Source: Paracoccaceae bacterium (lineage in GTDB: Bacteria; Pseudomonadota; Alphaproteobacteria; Rhodobacterales; Rhodobacteraceae). Taken from it: a stretch of 44,667 nt of DNA. This document shows, piece by piece, positions 16,314-23,571 of this stretch (its first letter is position 1; every line of letters begins with the position of its first letter). The position numbers were made by a program, and so were the translations under genes. The notes under the pieces were generated by a model that searched no databases, was not told where the DNA came from, and saw nothing but the letters and a program-made list of their open reading frames with translations. The DNA lies in contig JABDPT010000296.1 of assembly GCA_013042605.1 (NCBI GenBank), positions 1 to 44,667 of the forward strand. Reading direction: 5' to 3'.

Positions 16314-17603
16314 CTACGCCGTCGCCTTCGCCAGCGCCTGATCGAGATCGGCGATGATATCGTCCGCATCCTCGATCCCGATGGACACCCGCACCACGTT
16401 TGGCGCGGCGCCTGCCGCCTCTTGCTGTTCCGGCGTCAACTGACGGTGGGTGGTCGAGGCCGAGTGGATGATCAGCGACCGCGCGTCGCCAAGGTTGGCC
16501 ACATGGCTGAAAAGCTCCACGCTGTCGATCAGCTTGACGCAGGCGTCATACCCCCCCTTCACCGCAAAGGTGAAAAGCGCCCCGGCACCCTTCGGGCAAA
16601 TCCGCTCGACCCGGTCGAAATAGGGTGAGCTTTCAAGCCCCGCATAAGTGACCTTTTCGATACGCGGGTCGGCTTCCAGCCATTTGGCCACCTTTACCGC
16701 GTTCTCCACATGCTTGCGCATCCGCAGCGACAGGGTTTCGATCCCCATCAGCGTGTAATGCGCACCCTGCGGGTTCATCGTCATGCCCAGATCGCGCAGG
16801 CCGATGGCAATAGAATGGAAGGTAAACGCCATGGCCCCAAGCGCCGGGTGAAAGGCAAGGCCGTGATAGGCGGGCTCGGGCTCGCTCAGCGACGGGAACT
16901 TGCCCGAGGCCGACCAGTCGAACTGGCCGGAATCGGTGATCGCGCCGCCGGTGACCGTGCCGTTGCCGGTCAGGTACTTCGTGGTCGAGTTCACGACCAG
17001 CGTCGCGCCATGCTCGATCGGGCGGCAGAGATAGGCCGTGGCCGAGGTGTTGTCGACGATCAGTGGCAGACCCACTTCGCCCGCGACGCCCGCCACAGCA
17101 TCCAGATCGGTGATATAGCCACCGGGATTGGCGATGCTTTCGCAGAAGATCGCGCGCGTGTCATCGTCGACCGCCGCGCGGACCGCATCGAGGTCGTCGA
17201 AATCGACGAACTTGGCCGACCAGCCAAAGCGTTTGATCGTGTGGCTGAACTGGGTGACCGTGCCGCCATAAAGCCGGGTCGAGGCGACGATATTACAGCC
17301 CGGACCCATCAGCGGGAACAGCGCCATGATCTGGGCCGCGTGTCCCGACGAACAGCACACCGTACCGGCCCCGCCTTCCAGCGCGTTGATCCGGTCGGCC
17401 AGCGCGCCGACGGTGGGGTTCGTCAGGCGGGAATAGATATACCCGATTTCGGCAAGGTTGAACAAAGCCGCCGCATGATCGGCATCACGGAACACATAGG
17501 CCGTTGTCTGGTAGATCGGCACCTGCCGGGCACCGGTCGCGGGATCAGGGTTTGCGCCTGCGTGAATCTGAAGCGTGTCAAAGTTCTGCGGTTTATCAGT
17601 CAT
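16314..17603 (-). CDS. metY: O-acetylhomoserine sulfhydrylase (PLP-dependent)
   Basis: A 429-residue Cys/Met-metabolism PLP enzyme that makes homocysteine from O-acetylhomoserine and sulfide, the direct sulfhydrylation route to methionine. The PLP Lys is Lys209 in NSTTKYLTGNG, Asp184 in IVDNTSATAY binds the pyridinium, and Tyr112 is in STRLYGG. Length and the opening FDTLQIHAGANPDPATGARQVPIYQTTAY are typical of MetY rather than the shorter MetB/MetZ. The ATG is preceded by GGGAAGG, which abuts a 46-nt nested stem structure in the leader. The upstream gene on the same strand ends 75 nt away, so metY may be separately controlled. Confidence 0.93.
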   Translation of the reverse strand: MTDKPQNFDTLQIHAGANPDPATGARQVPIYQTTAYVFRDADHAAALFNLAEIGYIYSRLTNPTVGALADRINALEGGAGTVCCSSGHAAQIMALFPLMGPGCNIVASTRLYGGTVTQFSHTIKRFGWSAKFVDFDDLDAVRAAVDDDTRAIFCESIANPGGYITDLDAVAGVAGEVGLPLIVDNTSATAYLCRPIEHGATLVVNSTTKYLTGNGTVTGGAITDSGQFDWSASGKFPSLSEPEPAYHGLAFHPALGAMAFTFHSIAIGLRDLGMTMNPQGAHYTLMGIETLSLRMRKHVENAVKVAKWLEADPRIEKVTYAGLESSPYFDRVERICPKGAGALFTFAVKGGYDACVKLIDSVELFSHVANLGDARSLIIHSASTTHRQLTPEQQEAAGAAPNVVRVSIGIEDADDIIADLDQALAKATA

Positions 17604-17612
17604 GGATGCCTT

Positions 17613-17658
17613 CCCGTCATGTCGAAATCTGCCATTGCTCTATGGCAAAGCTGACGGG
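17613..17658 (-). promoter_or_regulatory. Nested stem structure in the metY leader (riboswitch-like or operator)
   Basis: Read in the metY direction, an outer 7-bp stem CCCGTCA (17658-17652) / TGACGGG (17619-17613) encloses an inner stem TGCCAT (17647-17642) / ATGGCA (17635-17630) with a 6-nt loop. The internal loop is asymmetric (4 and 10 nt). The 3' strand of the outer stem runs into the ribosome-binding site GGGAAGG, so folding could restrict initiation. I could not match it to the SAM-II or SAM/SAH riboswitch consensus. The inner 18-bp dyad could instead be a protein operator. Confidence 0.5.
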
Positions 17659-17678
17659 GCGGCAACAGGCTGGCGTGT

Positions 17679-18569
17679 TCAGGTCCCGATAAGGCGCATG
17701 ACAACGATGTAGAAGGCGGTGCCACGATGCTCGGCGGCGCTCACCGTTGTTACCAGCCGTTCGGCAACATCGTCGCGCAGGTAAAGCTGCACGCTGTCCT
17801 CGGTGATTTCATGGGCCAGCATGTCCCCCGGGGACCGGGGCAGATCAAGGTCAATGGTCGTCAGGTCCTTCAGCGCACTGTCGACCATGTTGCTCGCGTC
17901 GATGCCGAACATCCGCCGGGCCGAGCGGTTGGCGTATTGCACCGTCTGTTCTGCATCGAGCACGAAGACCGGATCGACCATCAGTTCTAGCCCGGCGCGA
18001 AGCTCGTTTTCGGGCAGGTTGATCACGGCAAACTGCGTGACCTCCTCTCCGTCGTCCGACGAGAGCGGCACAATCAGGCGACGCCAGGAACGAACGAAGA
18101 CGCGGGCGGGCGGTTCATGTTCGGACAGAACCCATTCGTGGCGTTCGGCCGCCGCGCGATAAAGCGCCTTGAAGAACCCCGCGATATGGCTGGTGAAGCC
18201 TTCGGTGGTCTCGCCGGTCATGTCGCGGCCATAGAAATCGGCAATGCCGCGCCCATAGTGCAGATAGCGGTATTCATCGCCTTCAATGGCGACCACCATG
18301 ATCCAGTTGGCCAGGGAATTGAAAGCCTGCGGATCAAAGGCGCTGGCCTTGATGCGGCCTTCGGCATCGGCGAATTCTTCGCAGATCGCGGCGAAGCGGC
18401 GCATCTGCGCGCTTTGCATCTCTTCGTTCTGCGGTGACCAGATGATCATCGGGGACCGCGCGCCGTGGGAATTGAAGATCCGGCGCAGCGCGTCCCTGTG
18501 CCCGGGCATCAGGCTTTCGGTAATAAGTTCGACGACATTTTCACCGGTATCAGTCGTTTCGGTGTTCAT
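17679..18569 (-). CDS. PAS-domain sensor protein without output domain
   Basis: A 296-residue soluble protein. Residues about 65-190 form a PAS-like region (IMVVAIEGDEYRYLHYGRGIADFYGRDMTG), and about 195-296 form a second PAS (LELMVDPVFVLDAEQTVQYANRSARRMFG, ending in AFYIVVMRL). No kinase, GGDEF, HTH or methyl-accepting module is present, so it must signal by protein interaction or be a ligand sensor. I chose the ATG at 18569 because AAGGAG lies 7 nt upstream; an in-frame codon at 18593 would add MRPTKEPA without its own site. The neighbour downstream is metY. No ligand can be inferred. Confidence 0.75.
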   Translation of the reverse strand: MNTETTDTGENVVELITESLMPGHRDALRRIFNSHGARSPMIIWSPQNEEMQSAQMRRFAAICEEFADAEGRIKASAFDPQAFNSLANWIMVVAIEGDEYRYLHYGRGIADFYGRDMTGETTEGFTSHIAGFFKALYRAAAERHEWVLSEHEPPARVFVRSWRRLIVPLSSDDGEEVTQFAVINLPENELRAGLELMVDPVFVLDAEQTVQYANRSARRMFGIDASNMVDSALKDLTTIDLDLPRSPGDMLAHEITEDSVQLYLRDDVAERLVTTVSAAEHRGTAFYIVVMRLIGT

Positions 18570-18675
18570 GGCGGGCTCCTTGGTCGGCCGCACTGTGGCA
18601 GGACAGGATCACGGGATGATGATGCAGATCAGTCGGACATGATCCAACCCGAATTGCGGGGCTTGTGCAACCGGC

Positions 18676-19665
18676 CTAGCGCATCCAGAGCCGTTCGCTC
18701 TTGATCCGGTTGCGGATCGCCCGTTCGCGGCGCGGAAGGTTGTCTCGGTCAAACAGCGCCCGCACCCGCGCGCCGCGTCCCTGATAAAGCATCTTCTGAA
18801 ACGGCTCGTATTGCTTGAGCACTTTCTTGATACGGTTCGGGGCCACGATCTCTTCCAGCGCGGCCACCACATCGTCGCTTTCGCGGGCGTATAGCAGCGG
18901 CAGCATGCGCCAGTGACAGGTGACGTCGCCATCCAGCCCGTCCAGTTCCGGCCCCGGCCGCCCGCCGCCCAGACCGTGGATGGCCAATGGCAAGGCCACC
19001 TGATCAAGCCACGGATCGAGCGGCTGACAGACAAGCTCTGCGGGCGGGTCGTCGCGAATGCTGACCATCGCGTCGACCAGACGCTTGCCGAAGTCCTGGG
19101 GGCAGGGGCCAAAGAACCATCCCGCGTTGAAGTAGAGATAACGCTGCCAGTATTCATCCGGGTGGCTGAGGTCGAGCGAGCTTTCGAAATCAAGCCCGAA
19201 GCGGTCGTAAAGCGACTTCCAGATGGCGGTGTAACCGGGGCCGTAAAGCTCCAGCACCGGCCACGTGCCGGTCCGCTTCATCGACGCAGCGGGGCGCGAA
19301 AAGTCAAAGGCAATCTCGCTGAGGGGGCCGGTGATCAACGTATCGGTGTCGACGAACACGAAGGGCTCGCCCTCGGGCAGGGCCAAAAGCGCCTCGGCCT
19401 TGTTGCCATGCGGATAGGTCTCGCCGAAATACACGCTTTCGAAGGGCAGGATCTCGGCGTCGAGCTTGCCAAGCGCTTCGCGCACATCGGCGTTCCGGAT
19501 CGACGGGTTATGCGACCAAAGCGGGCCGGGCTGTGGTTCGGCGACAAAAAGCCTGCCATTGAAACCCGGATCGCGGGCCCGCAGGCTCGCTGCAAAGAGC
19601 ACGGCCTCGTACATCAGGCGGCCGCGCTGTCCCACGATCACGATATTGAATTTCTGCCTGCCCAT
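18676..19665 (-). CDS. Putative GT-A-fold glycosyltransferase
   Basis: A 329-residue cytosolic protein with features of a nucleotide-sugar transferase: an N-terminal beta-alpha unit (FNIVIVGQRGRLMYEAVLFAASLR), a DxD-type motif in FVFVDTDTLITG, a following FDFSRPAASMKR segment and FNAGWFFGP, the acceptor-side NxG motif seen in GT8-like and related enzymes. The C-terminal 80 residues are basic and helical (RRERAIRNRIKSERLW), possibly membrane-associating. Donor and acceptor are unknown. It is flanked by the PAS gene (106 nt downstream) and the TRAP genes upstream, with a hairpin between. The family call is by motif only. Confidence 0.55.
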   Translation of the reverse strand: MGRQKFNIVIVGQRGRLMYEAVLFAASLRARDPGFNGRLFVAEPQPGPLWSHNPSIRNADVREALGKLDAEILPFESVYFGETYPHGNKAEALLALPEGEPFVFVDTDTLITGPLSEIAFDFSRPAASMKRTGTWPVLELYGPGYTAIWKSLYDRFGLDFESSLDLSHPDEYWQRYLYFNAGWFFGPCPQDFGKRLVDAMVSIRDDPPAELVCQPLDPWLDQVALPLAIHGLGGGRPGPELDGLDGDVTCHWRMLPLLYARESDDVVAALEEIVAPNRIKKVLKQYEPFQKMLYQGRGARVRALFDRDNLPRRERAIRNRIKSERLWMR

Positions 19666-19735
19666 GCCTGTCCGGTTCCCGGTTCTGCGCGGACTATAGG
19701 ACGACTGGTACGGACCCGGAAGGCCGGAATGCGAA

Positions 19736-19760
19736 GCGGGCGGCCCCTTGGACCGCCCGC
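19736..19760 (-). terminator. Hairpin after the TRAP operon
   Basis: GCGGGCGG (19736-19743) and CCGCCCGC (19753-19760) form a perfect 8-bp stem directly behind the dctM stop in the minus direction. The T-run is weak. Confidence 0.6.
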
Positions 19761-19764
19761 CTGT

Positions 19765-21213
19765 CTAGTCGCCGTAGGCCACCGAAGGAAGCCATGTCGT
19801 CAGCGCCGGGAACTCGAACACGATGAAGAGGCCCAGAAGCTGCAACAGCACGAAGGGGATGATTCCCTTGTAGATATGCGACAGGCTGACCCCGGGTGGA
19901 CAGACGCCCTTCAGATAGAAGAGCGCAAAGCCCACCGGCGGCGTCAGGAAGGACGTTTGCAATGTTACCGCCACAAGGATCGCGAACCACACGACGGACG
20001 GGTCGCGCACCTGATCGAACCCGGGCACATCGAGGTTCAGACCGATGATGATCGGCAGCATCAGCGGCATGATGATGATCGTGATCTCGATCCAGTCGAG
20101 CAGGAAGCCCAGCAGGAAGACGATGCCAAGGATGAAAAGGACCGTCATATACGGGTCTTCGAAGGCCGAAAGCACGAGGTGCTGTACGATCTCGTCCCCG
20201 CCATAGCGCCGCAGCACGAAGGCAAAGAAGTTGGCGGCAAGGAAGATGCCGACGATGTAACCGGAGGTGTTGAGCGTCGACCGGCTGACTTCCTTGAGGA
20301 CCTTGTAGCTCAGCTTGCCGTTCAGAAGCGCCAGCACCGTCGCGCCGAACGCGCCCAGACCCGATGCTTCCGTCGGTGTCGCAAAGCCCGCGAAGATCGA
20401 GCCGAGAACCAGAAGGATCAGGAAGAGCGGTGGGATGACGGCAAGGGCCACATCCGCCACGGCTTTCCAGCTGATCGGCTCGGGGTTGGCCGGGGCCGGC
20501 ATCGATTTGGGGCTGATCAGGCCGAAGATCACGATGAATACGATATAAAGCCCGCCAAGGACCAGGCCGGGAAAGAGCGCGCCCATGAACAGATCGCCCA
20601 GCGAAATGGCCAACTGGTCGGACATGATCACCAGCATGATCGAGGGCGGGATCAGAATGCCCAGCGTGCCCGCACTGGCAATGGTGCCAGTGGCAATGGG
20701 TTTGGAATAGTTCTGCGCCATCATCGCAGGCAGCGCCATCACGCCCAGAAGCGTGACCGAGGCACCGATCACGCCGGTCGAGGCGGCCAGGATGATGCCG
20801 ATCAGCAGAACCGTCAGCGACAAGCCGCCCCGTAGCCCGCCAAAGAGCTTTTGCATCGCATGCATCATGCGCTGTGCGACGCCGGACTGATCCAGCATCA
20901 GGCCCATGAAGATGAACATCGGCAGGGCGACCAGAACCGGGTTCTTGACGATATTGCCGAAGAGACGCCCCGACAGCGCCTGAAGACGCTGGTATTCGAT
21001 GCCGGTGCGGTCAAACTCGATGATATCGCGGAAACTCGAGCGGAACGGGTCCAGCAGGAATTCGGCGATCAGGACGAAGACAAGGCTGACGCCGACAAGC
21101 GCCATGGCCACGGGGATGCCCCGGAAGAGCATCCAGATGAAGGTGATGAACATCGCCAGAACGGCGATTTCATTGAGGGTCAGGAATTGGCCCATGAATT
21201 CGAGGATAGCCAT
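19765..21213 (-). CDS. dctM: TRAP transporter large permease (DctM type)
   Basis: A 482-residue inner-membrane subunit of a TRAP (ATP-independent, Na+-coupled) importer, with about 12 to 13 hydrophobic helices. DctM hallmarks include LFRGIPVAMALVGVSL near the N-terminus, FIFMGLMLDQSGVAQRM, AASTGVIGASVTLLGVMALP, GTLGILIPPSIMLVI and the C-terminal FLTPPVGFALFYLKG. Relative to the C4-dicarboxylate DctM it is long, with a roughly 30-residue insert (LDPFRSSFRDIIEFDRTG), as in the FcbT3/TakM group. It follows the small permease by 12 nt. Confidence 0.93.
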   Translation of the reverse strand: MAILEFMGQFLTLNEIAVLAMFITFIWMLFRGIPVAMALVGVSLVFVLIAEFLLDPFRSSFRDIIEFDRTGIEYQRLQALSGRLFGNIVKNPVLVALPMFIFMGLMLDQSGVAQRMMHAMQKLFGGLRGGLSLTVLLIGIILAASTGVIGASVTLLGVMALPAMMAQNYSKPIATGTIASAGTLGILIPPSIMLVIMSDQLAISLGDLFMGALFPGLVLGGLYIVFIVIFGLISPKSMPAPANPEPISWKAVADVALAVIPPLFLILLVLGSIFAGFATPTEASGLGAFGATVLALLNGKLSYKVLKEVSRSTLNTSGYIVGIFLAANFFAFVLRRYGGDEIVQHLVLSAFEDPYMTVLFILGIVFLLGFLLDWIEITIIIMPLMLPIIIGLNLDVPGFDQVRDPSVVWFAILVAVTLQTSFLTPPVGFALFYLKGVCPPGVSLSHIYKGIIPFVLLQLLGLFIVFEFPALTTWLPSVAYGD

Positions 21214-21225
21214 GTGATCGGTTCC

Positions 21226-22026
21226 TTACTTCGCGCTTGACCGGCGTGCGCTGCCGCGCGCCAGAAGGATCACAAGCAAGGTGACCACGATGGTTATCAT
21301 GATGGTGTATTCGATGTCATAGGGACCGATCTCGTATTCGTCGAAGATCTCGGCCCGTCCGACGTCGCGCTGGACCATATCCTCGGGACCGGTCAGCCAG
21401 AGATACCACCAGATCGAGTAATAGACGGTCAGGTTGATGATGAACATCACCGACGGGAACGCCCAGAAAAGCTGTTTCCAGAACACGGCGTCGGTGAGCT
21501 TTTCAAGGTTGCGTACATAGGCGGCCCAGGTCGCGAAGGCGATGAAGAGGAAGGCCACGTTCATAAAGACCTTGAGGATCCACAGATTGTGAAGGCCGTT
21601 GGGGCTGTCGGACCCTTCATTGGCAAGGACCGAGGAATAGGCGTAGTGGAACGTTACGTCCCAGGCGAGGATGATGAAGGGCAGGAAAAGCCACGCAAGG
21701 GCAAAGACCTCGGTCCGGGCTTTTTTGCGTTCATCGAAATTGTCATAGAAGATGTCGACGCGCACGTGGCTGTTGGTTGTCACGGCATAAGCGATGCCGA
21801 CCAGCACGGCGGCGCCATAAAGCCACCACTGAAAATCGTCGAGCCACGCCTGGTTCATGCCCGATGACCGCAGCACGACCTGGCTGCAGATGGCGATCAT
21901 CAAGATCGGGAACAACCACGCAAAGATATTTGAGACCCACACAACAAGGCGGTCGGCGGGCGTATGCTCTTCACGGCCTACCTCACCCGGGTCGGATAGT
22001 TTGATGAGTTCTTCGGTGGGTTCCAT
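21226..22026 (-). CDS. dctQ: TRAP transporter small permease (DctQ type)
   Basis: A 266-residue small permease, longer than the usual 160-200. It has four main hydrophobic segments (IFAWLFPILMIAICSQVVLR; YGAAVLVGIAYAV with HVRVDIFYDNFDERKKA; EVFALAWLFLPFIILAWDVTF; a late YTIMITIVVTLLVILLA) and an inserted extra pair in the middle. The HVRVDIFY motif is diagnostic for DctQ. The long form accompanies FcbT/TakP-type systems. It sits 12 nt upstream of dctM, so stoichiometric translation is likely. Confidence 0.9.
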   Translation of the reverse strand: MEPTEELIKLSDPGEVGREEHTPADRLVVWVSNIFAWLFPILMIAICSQVVLRSSGMNQAWLDDFQWWLYGAAVLVGIAYAVTTNSHVRVDIFYDNFDERKKARTEVFALAWLFLPFIILAWDVTFHYAYSSVLANEGSDSPNGLHNLWILKVFMNVAFLFIAFATWAAYVRNLEKLTDAVFWKQLFWAFPSVMFIINLTVYYSIWWYLWLTGPEDMVQRDVGRAEIFDEYEIGPYDIEYTIMITIVVTLLVILLARGSARRSSAK

Positions 22027-22054
22027 TCCGCTCTCGTCCCCTATTGAGCGTTTG

Positions 22055-22096
22055 GCCTGCGTACAGGCGAACCGGGGCGGATTTGTACCGCCCCGG
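22055..22096 (-). terminator. Two hairpins between dctP and dctQ
   Basis: GCCTG-CGTA-CAGGC (22055-22068) and the very stable CCGGGGCGG / CCGCCCCGG (22072-22080, 22088-22096) lie in the 89-nt gap. No T-run follows, so they most likely protect the abundant dctP message or cause partial termination, which lowers permease expression relative to the binding protein. Confidence 0.6.
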
Positions 22097-22115
22097 CCAG
22101 TATCATGTCAGACGA

Positions 22116-23162
22116 TCAGTTGCGCGGACGCGGCAGATAGATCGTGTCACCCCAGGTTTTATAGCCGGCGCGGAATTCCTGCAGGTCGGCCCATACTTCG
22201 GCGAAGTAGGCGTCTTCTGCGGCCAGTTCGGCGGCAACCTCGTTCCAGGTGGCTTCGAACGTCGCCAGGATCTCGGGATCCCACTGCTTGATGGTCACGC
22301 CGTTGTTTTCGACGTTGTCGACCATGGCTTCGAAGTTGGTGGCTTCACCTTCGGCAAGGTTGGTGGTGATGTTGGCAAGGCAGGCCACTTCGATCTGCTT
22401 CTGGCTGCGCTCGTCAAGATCGTCCCAACGGTCCTTGTTCACGAGAAGTTCGAACAGGGTGGCGGGTTGGTGCCAGCCGGGGAAGTAGTTGAACTTGGCG
22501 ATGTTGTGGAAGCCAAGACGCGCATCGATCCGCGGCATCGAGAACTCGGTCGCGTCGATCGCGCCGCGCTCAAGTGCGGGGAAGATGTCGCCAGCGGCCA
22601 GTAGCGAGGTCGATACGCCCAGACGCTGCATCACTTCGGCGCCAAGGCCGAAGAAGCGCATGTTCAGACCTTCGAGGTCTGCGATCGAGTTGATCTCGTT
22701 CTTGAACCAGCCAGAGGTTTCCGGCGCGATGATGCCGCAAGGCAGGACGTGAACGTTATAGCCGTTCTCATCATACATACGCTGCATCAACGCATGACCG
22801 TCATCGTACAGCATCCATGCAAGGAATTCGCCGGCTTCCGGACCGAACGGCACAGCAGCGAAGAGCGAGGCCGACGTGATCTTGCCCTGCCAATAACCCG
22901 ACGTTGCATAGCTGGCGTCAACCGAACCGTTCGATACGGCGTCAAGAGCTTCGAGTGTCGGCACAAGCTCGCCGGGATCGAAGTGTTCGAACTCAACGCT
23001 TTCCGAGATGCCGTTGATCTTCTCGACGAAGTCGATAGCAGCCGTGCCGAGGATCGGCAGGTTTTTACCGAAAGACGAGGTCATTTCGAGTGTTTCCTGC
23101 GACTGCGCGGCACCTGCCGACAGAGCGATTACGCTGGCGGCTGCCAGTGCTTTGAATTCCAT
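22116..23162 (-). CDS. dctP: TRAP transporter substrate-binding protein (TakP/FcbT1-like)
   Basis: A 348-residue periplasmic binding protein with a signal peptide (ALAAASVIALSAGAAQSQ). Family features are SYATSGYWQGK, LEGLNMRFFGLGAEVMQRLGVS (the Arg that contacts the substrate carboxylate in TRAP binding proteins), DIFPALERGAIDATEF, and WHQPATLFELLVNKDRW. The overall pattern is that of the TakP/FcbT1 group (2-oxoacids, mannitol, chloroaromatics), not DctP for C4 dicarboxylates, in agreement with the long DctQ. It is the first gene of the operon, with GGGAGG as ribosome-binding site. The substrate is probably an organic anion; it is not readable more precisely. Confidence 0.9.
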   Translation of the reverse strand: MEFKALAAASVIALSAGAAQSQETLEMTSSFGKNLPILGTAAIDFVEKINGISESVEFEHFDPGELVPTLEALDAVSNGSVDASYATSGYWQGKITSASLFAAVPFGPEAGEFLAWMLYDDGHALMQRMYDENGYNVHVLPCGIIAPETSGWFKNEINSIADLEGLNMRFFGLGAEVMQRLGVSTSLLAAGDIFPALERGAIDATEFSMPRIDARLGFHNIAKFNYFPGWHQPATLFELLVNKDRWDDLDERSQKQIEVACLANITTNLAEGEATNFEAMVDNVENNGVTIKQWDPEILATFEATWNEVAAELAAEDAYFAEVWADLQEFRAGYKTWGDTIYLPRPRN

Positions 23163-23571
23163 GGGTATCCTCCCTTTTCACCGGATTGGTGAAGTTTCTT
23201 TACCAGTTTCACGATTTGTTGACCAGTGGTCACGTTCGATATGTCATTCCCCGGCTCTCGAACAGCATGAGTTCAGGCCAGGGTTGGATTGCTTTGTTGC
23301 GCACTTGGCTCTGTTTACGCAAGGTATTTTCGCAAATACCCTGCGTTTCCGTCGGCTCACCGGGGCATAGACGATCCGGGCAATCGACAGGGGCGCCATT
23401 CACGCGCTTAAGTTGCACCGCCGGGAATCGCCAGCCGTTTGGCCGCGAGCCGCGACGATCACTCGAATCATTTCCGCCAGCGCGGGCACAGATCGGTCGG
23501 AGAATTAACCAATACGCCGCGGAACCGGATGTTACCGCTATCTTGTTTGATCCCGGCAAACCGGACCATTC
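23163..23571. promoter_or_regulatory. 409-nt regulatory gap upstream of the TRAP operon
   Basis: No convincing gene. From the dctP start outward it holds: an inverted repeat TTCACC-N5-GGTGAA (23177-23193) next to the ribosome-binding site; direct repeats TTTACCAGT (23199-23207) and TTGACCAGT (23219-23227) spaced 20 nt; the palindrome TGACCAGTGGTCA (23220-23232), which matches the TGGTC-type half-sites of GntR/FadR-subfamily regulators; and a long hairpin ACGCA-A-GGTATTT-TCGC-AAATACC-C-TGCGT (23317-23346). I infer repression by a GntR-type factor, not encoded in the window. Confidence 0.55.

Noticed and set aside
17604-17678. SAM-II or SAM/SAH riboswitch in the metY leader
   Set aside because: The characteristic sequence blocks as I remember them are missing; retained only as an unassigned structure.
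18913-20835. A 640-codon open frame on the plus strand antisense to the glycosyltransferase and dctM genes
   Set aside because: Its product is an Arg/His/Gln-rich, non-globular composition typical of GC-rich antisense frames, and it covers two well-supported genes.
23230-23559. 109-codon minus-strand frame in the gap upstream of dctP
   Set aside because: No ribosome-binding site of note, no family pattern, and it covers the operator-like repeats.
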